A stretch of DNA of 6,767 bases from Salinimicrobium sp964572365 (lineage in GTDB: Bacteria; Bacteroidota; Bacteroidia; Flavobacteriales; Flavobacteriaceae). The notes under the pieces are model-generated. The model had not been told where the DNA came from and searched no databases. It worked only from the letters and a program-made list of their open reading frames with translations. The stretch spans positions 1 through 6,767 of the forward strand of contig CAZNFK010000112.1 in the NCBI GenBank assembly GCA_964572365.1. The letters run 5' to 3'. The position numbers and the translations under genes were made by a program. Below, piece after piece: positions 5,998-6,767 of the stretch. How positions within the stretch are numbered: the first letter of the stretch is position 1; each line of letters opens with the position of its first letter.

Positions 5998-6462
5998 ATG
6001 GGAATCAAAAGCTTTCAAGGAAGAAGGGCGGAGCCGGAAAAAGTAGAAACGGCATCCGTATCAGTTTCAGAATATATGTCTACAGACCTGGTAACTTTTT
6101 CTGAAGACCAGTCCATCTATGAGGTCATGGAGCTGCTCATGAAGCATAGTATCTCGGGCGGTTGCGTGGTAGACGAAAGAAATAACCTGGTGGGAGTCAT
6201 TTCTGAAGGAGACTGCATGAAACACATATCAGACTCCCGATACTATAATATGCCCGATGATCACAATACGGTAAAGCAGCGAATGACCTGCAATGTGGAA
6301 ACCATTGATGCCAATATGAACGTGCTGGATGCCGCCAAGAAGTTCATTGAGTGTAAATTCCGTCGTTTTCCTATTGTAAAAGACGGAAAGCTGATCGGGC
6401 AGATTAGTCAGCGGGATGTGCTGCGGGCAGCCCTTAACCTTAAAGGAGATACCTGGCGTTAG
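5998..6462 (+). CDS. Stand-alone CBS-domain pair protein
   Basis: This is a 154-residue cytoplasmic protein made almost only of two CBS domains (about residues 21-78 and 92-148), which together form a Bateman module. The family binds adenosine nucleotides or similar ligands and signals energy state, usually to a partner. Each domain ends with the ribose-contacting S-x-x-D motif: GVISEGDCM (S69, D72) and GQISQRDVL (S137, D140), so nucleotide binding is plausible. Other CBS landmarks are the VSEYMSTDLVTF opening and FRRFPIVKDGKLIG. There is no fused enzyme, transporter or DNA-binding domain; a short basic N-terminus (GIKSFQGRR) precedes domain one. The ATG at 5998 fits the domain boundary; no Shine-Dalgarno is seen. 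It is transcribed divergently from the peptidase across 140 bases, and its TAG overlaps the stop of the convergent gene by four bases. The partner is unknown. Confidence 0.9.
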   Translation: MGIKSFQGRRAEPEKVETASVSVSEYMSTDLVTFSEDQSIYEVMELLMKHSISGGCVVDERNNLVGVISEGDCMKHISDSRYYNMPDDHNTVKQRMTCNVETIDANMNVLDAAKKFIECKFRRFPIVKDGKLIGQISQRDVLRAALNLKGDTWR

Positions 6463-6767
6463 AGCCGTTTCACCAGGGCGTAAAAGTCACCTTCCAGTGG
6501 CAGGTATCCCTGGTCGTACACGAAGTAATAGGTGTTCCCGGTCTTGGTGGTATAGATACTCGTGAAATAATCAAAATTAAAACCTTTGGCCAGCAATTTT
6601 GTTTTGCTGGCCTTTGTTTTATCGGTTGGATTGAGTTCTTCCAGGATACGGTAATTCTTTCGCAGCAGGTTGTTCACGTTACGCACCAGGTTCTTTCGGT
6701 CCTTGTTCAGGTTGTTGTTATAGGCATTGCGGCAGTAGTCACTGCAGAATTTCTTGTCGGTCCTGCC
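6459..6767 (-). CDS. Zinc-ribbon hypothetical protein, 5'-truncated by window edge
   Basis: The frame is open to the window edge, giving 102 residues of which the first visible ones are GRTDKKFCSDYCRNAYNN. This is the second half of a small treble-clef type zinc site, with the CxxxC cysteines encoded at 6744-6746 and 6732-6734; the first Cys pair should lie just outside the window. The GTG at 6686 is therefore internal. Similar CRN-type ribbon proteins are common hypothetical genes of Bacteroidota (recognised from memory, no search run). After the ribbon comes a charged helical part (NLLRKNYRILEEL) and a C-terminal region with aromatic strands (FDYFTSIYTTKTGNTYYFVYD, ending in FYALVKRL). There is no signal peptide in the visible part. 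Function is unknown; nucleic-acid or protein binding would be a guess. The TAA stop (6461-6459) overlaps the TAG of the convergent CBS gene. Confidence 0.75.
   Translation of the reverse strand, partial: GRTDKKFCSDYCRNAYNNNLNKDRKNLVRNVNNLLRKNYRILEELNPTDKTKASKTKLLAKGFNFDYFTSIYTTKTGNTYYFVYDQGYLPLEGDFYALVKRL

Noticed and set aside
6459..6686. 75-residue protein starting at the GTG at 6686
   Set aside because: The same frame continues upstream through a clear zinc-ribbon motif to the window edge, so this start is internal.

Overview
The window looks like chromosomal DNA of a member of the Bacteroidota, most likely a marine-type Flavobacteriaceae. The reasons are the family make-up (an M28 peptidase with many membrane spans, a DUF2200 protein, a Bacteroidota-style CRN-type zinc-ribbon protein), mostly absent Shine-Dalgarno sequences, Lys/Glu/Phe/Ile-rich proteins, and one TAnnTTTG-type promoter box. 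By eye the base composition is moderate and uniform. I see no transposase, integrase, tRNA, rRNA or CRISPR array, so this reads as ordinary housekeeping and accessory chromosome. The genus cannot be fixed from the sequence.

Layout. Positions 1-642 (+) hold the 3' part of an RluA-family pseudouridine synthase, cut by the window edge. 731-1078 (+) is a DUF2200 protein of unknown function. Four genes then lie on the minus strand. In transcription order these are an integral-membrane M28 metallopeptidase (5857-3542), a YeeZ-like atypical SDR/NAD-dependent epimerase (3482-2664), a secreted protein built of 11-residue helical repeats (2570-1992, followed by a good intrinsic terminator at 1970-1947), and a small cupin (1592-1206). 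5998-6462 (+) encodes a two-CBS-domain protein, divergent from the peptidase. 6459-6767 (-) is the 3' part of a zinc-ribbon protein that converges on the CBS gene and overlaps its stop by 4 bases.

How the genes relate. The peptidase and SDR genes are co-oriented 59 bases apart and could be cotranscribed. The repeat-protein gene probably ends that transcription unit or is its own unit. Nothing in the sequence ties all these genes into one pathway, and I do not see a defence, secretion or biosynthetic system.

The least ordinary features are three. First, the secreted repeat protein has twelve uninterrupted hendecads organised as four 33-residue super-repeats. Second, two arrays with 7-bp periodicity sit at the 3' ends of the SDR and peptidase genes, one of them supplying the SDR stop codon. 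Third, the 399-base gap at 1593-1991 contains a 65-codon open stretch without an ATG that may be a gene relic.
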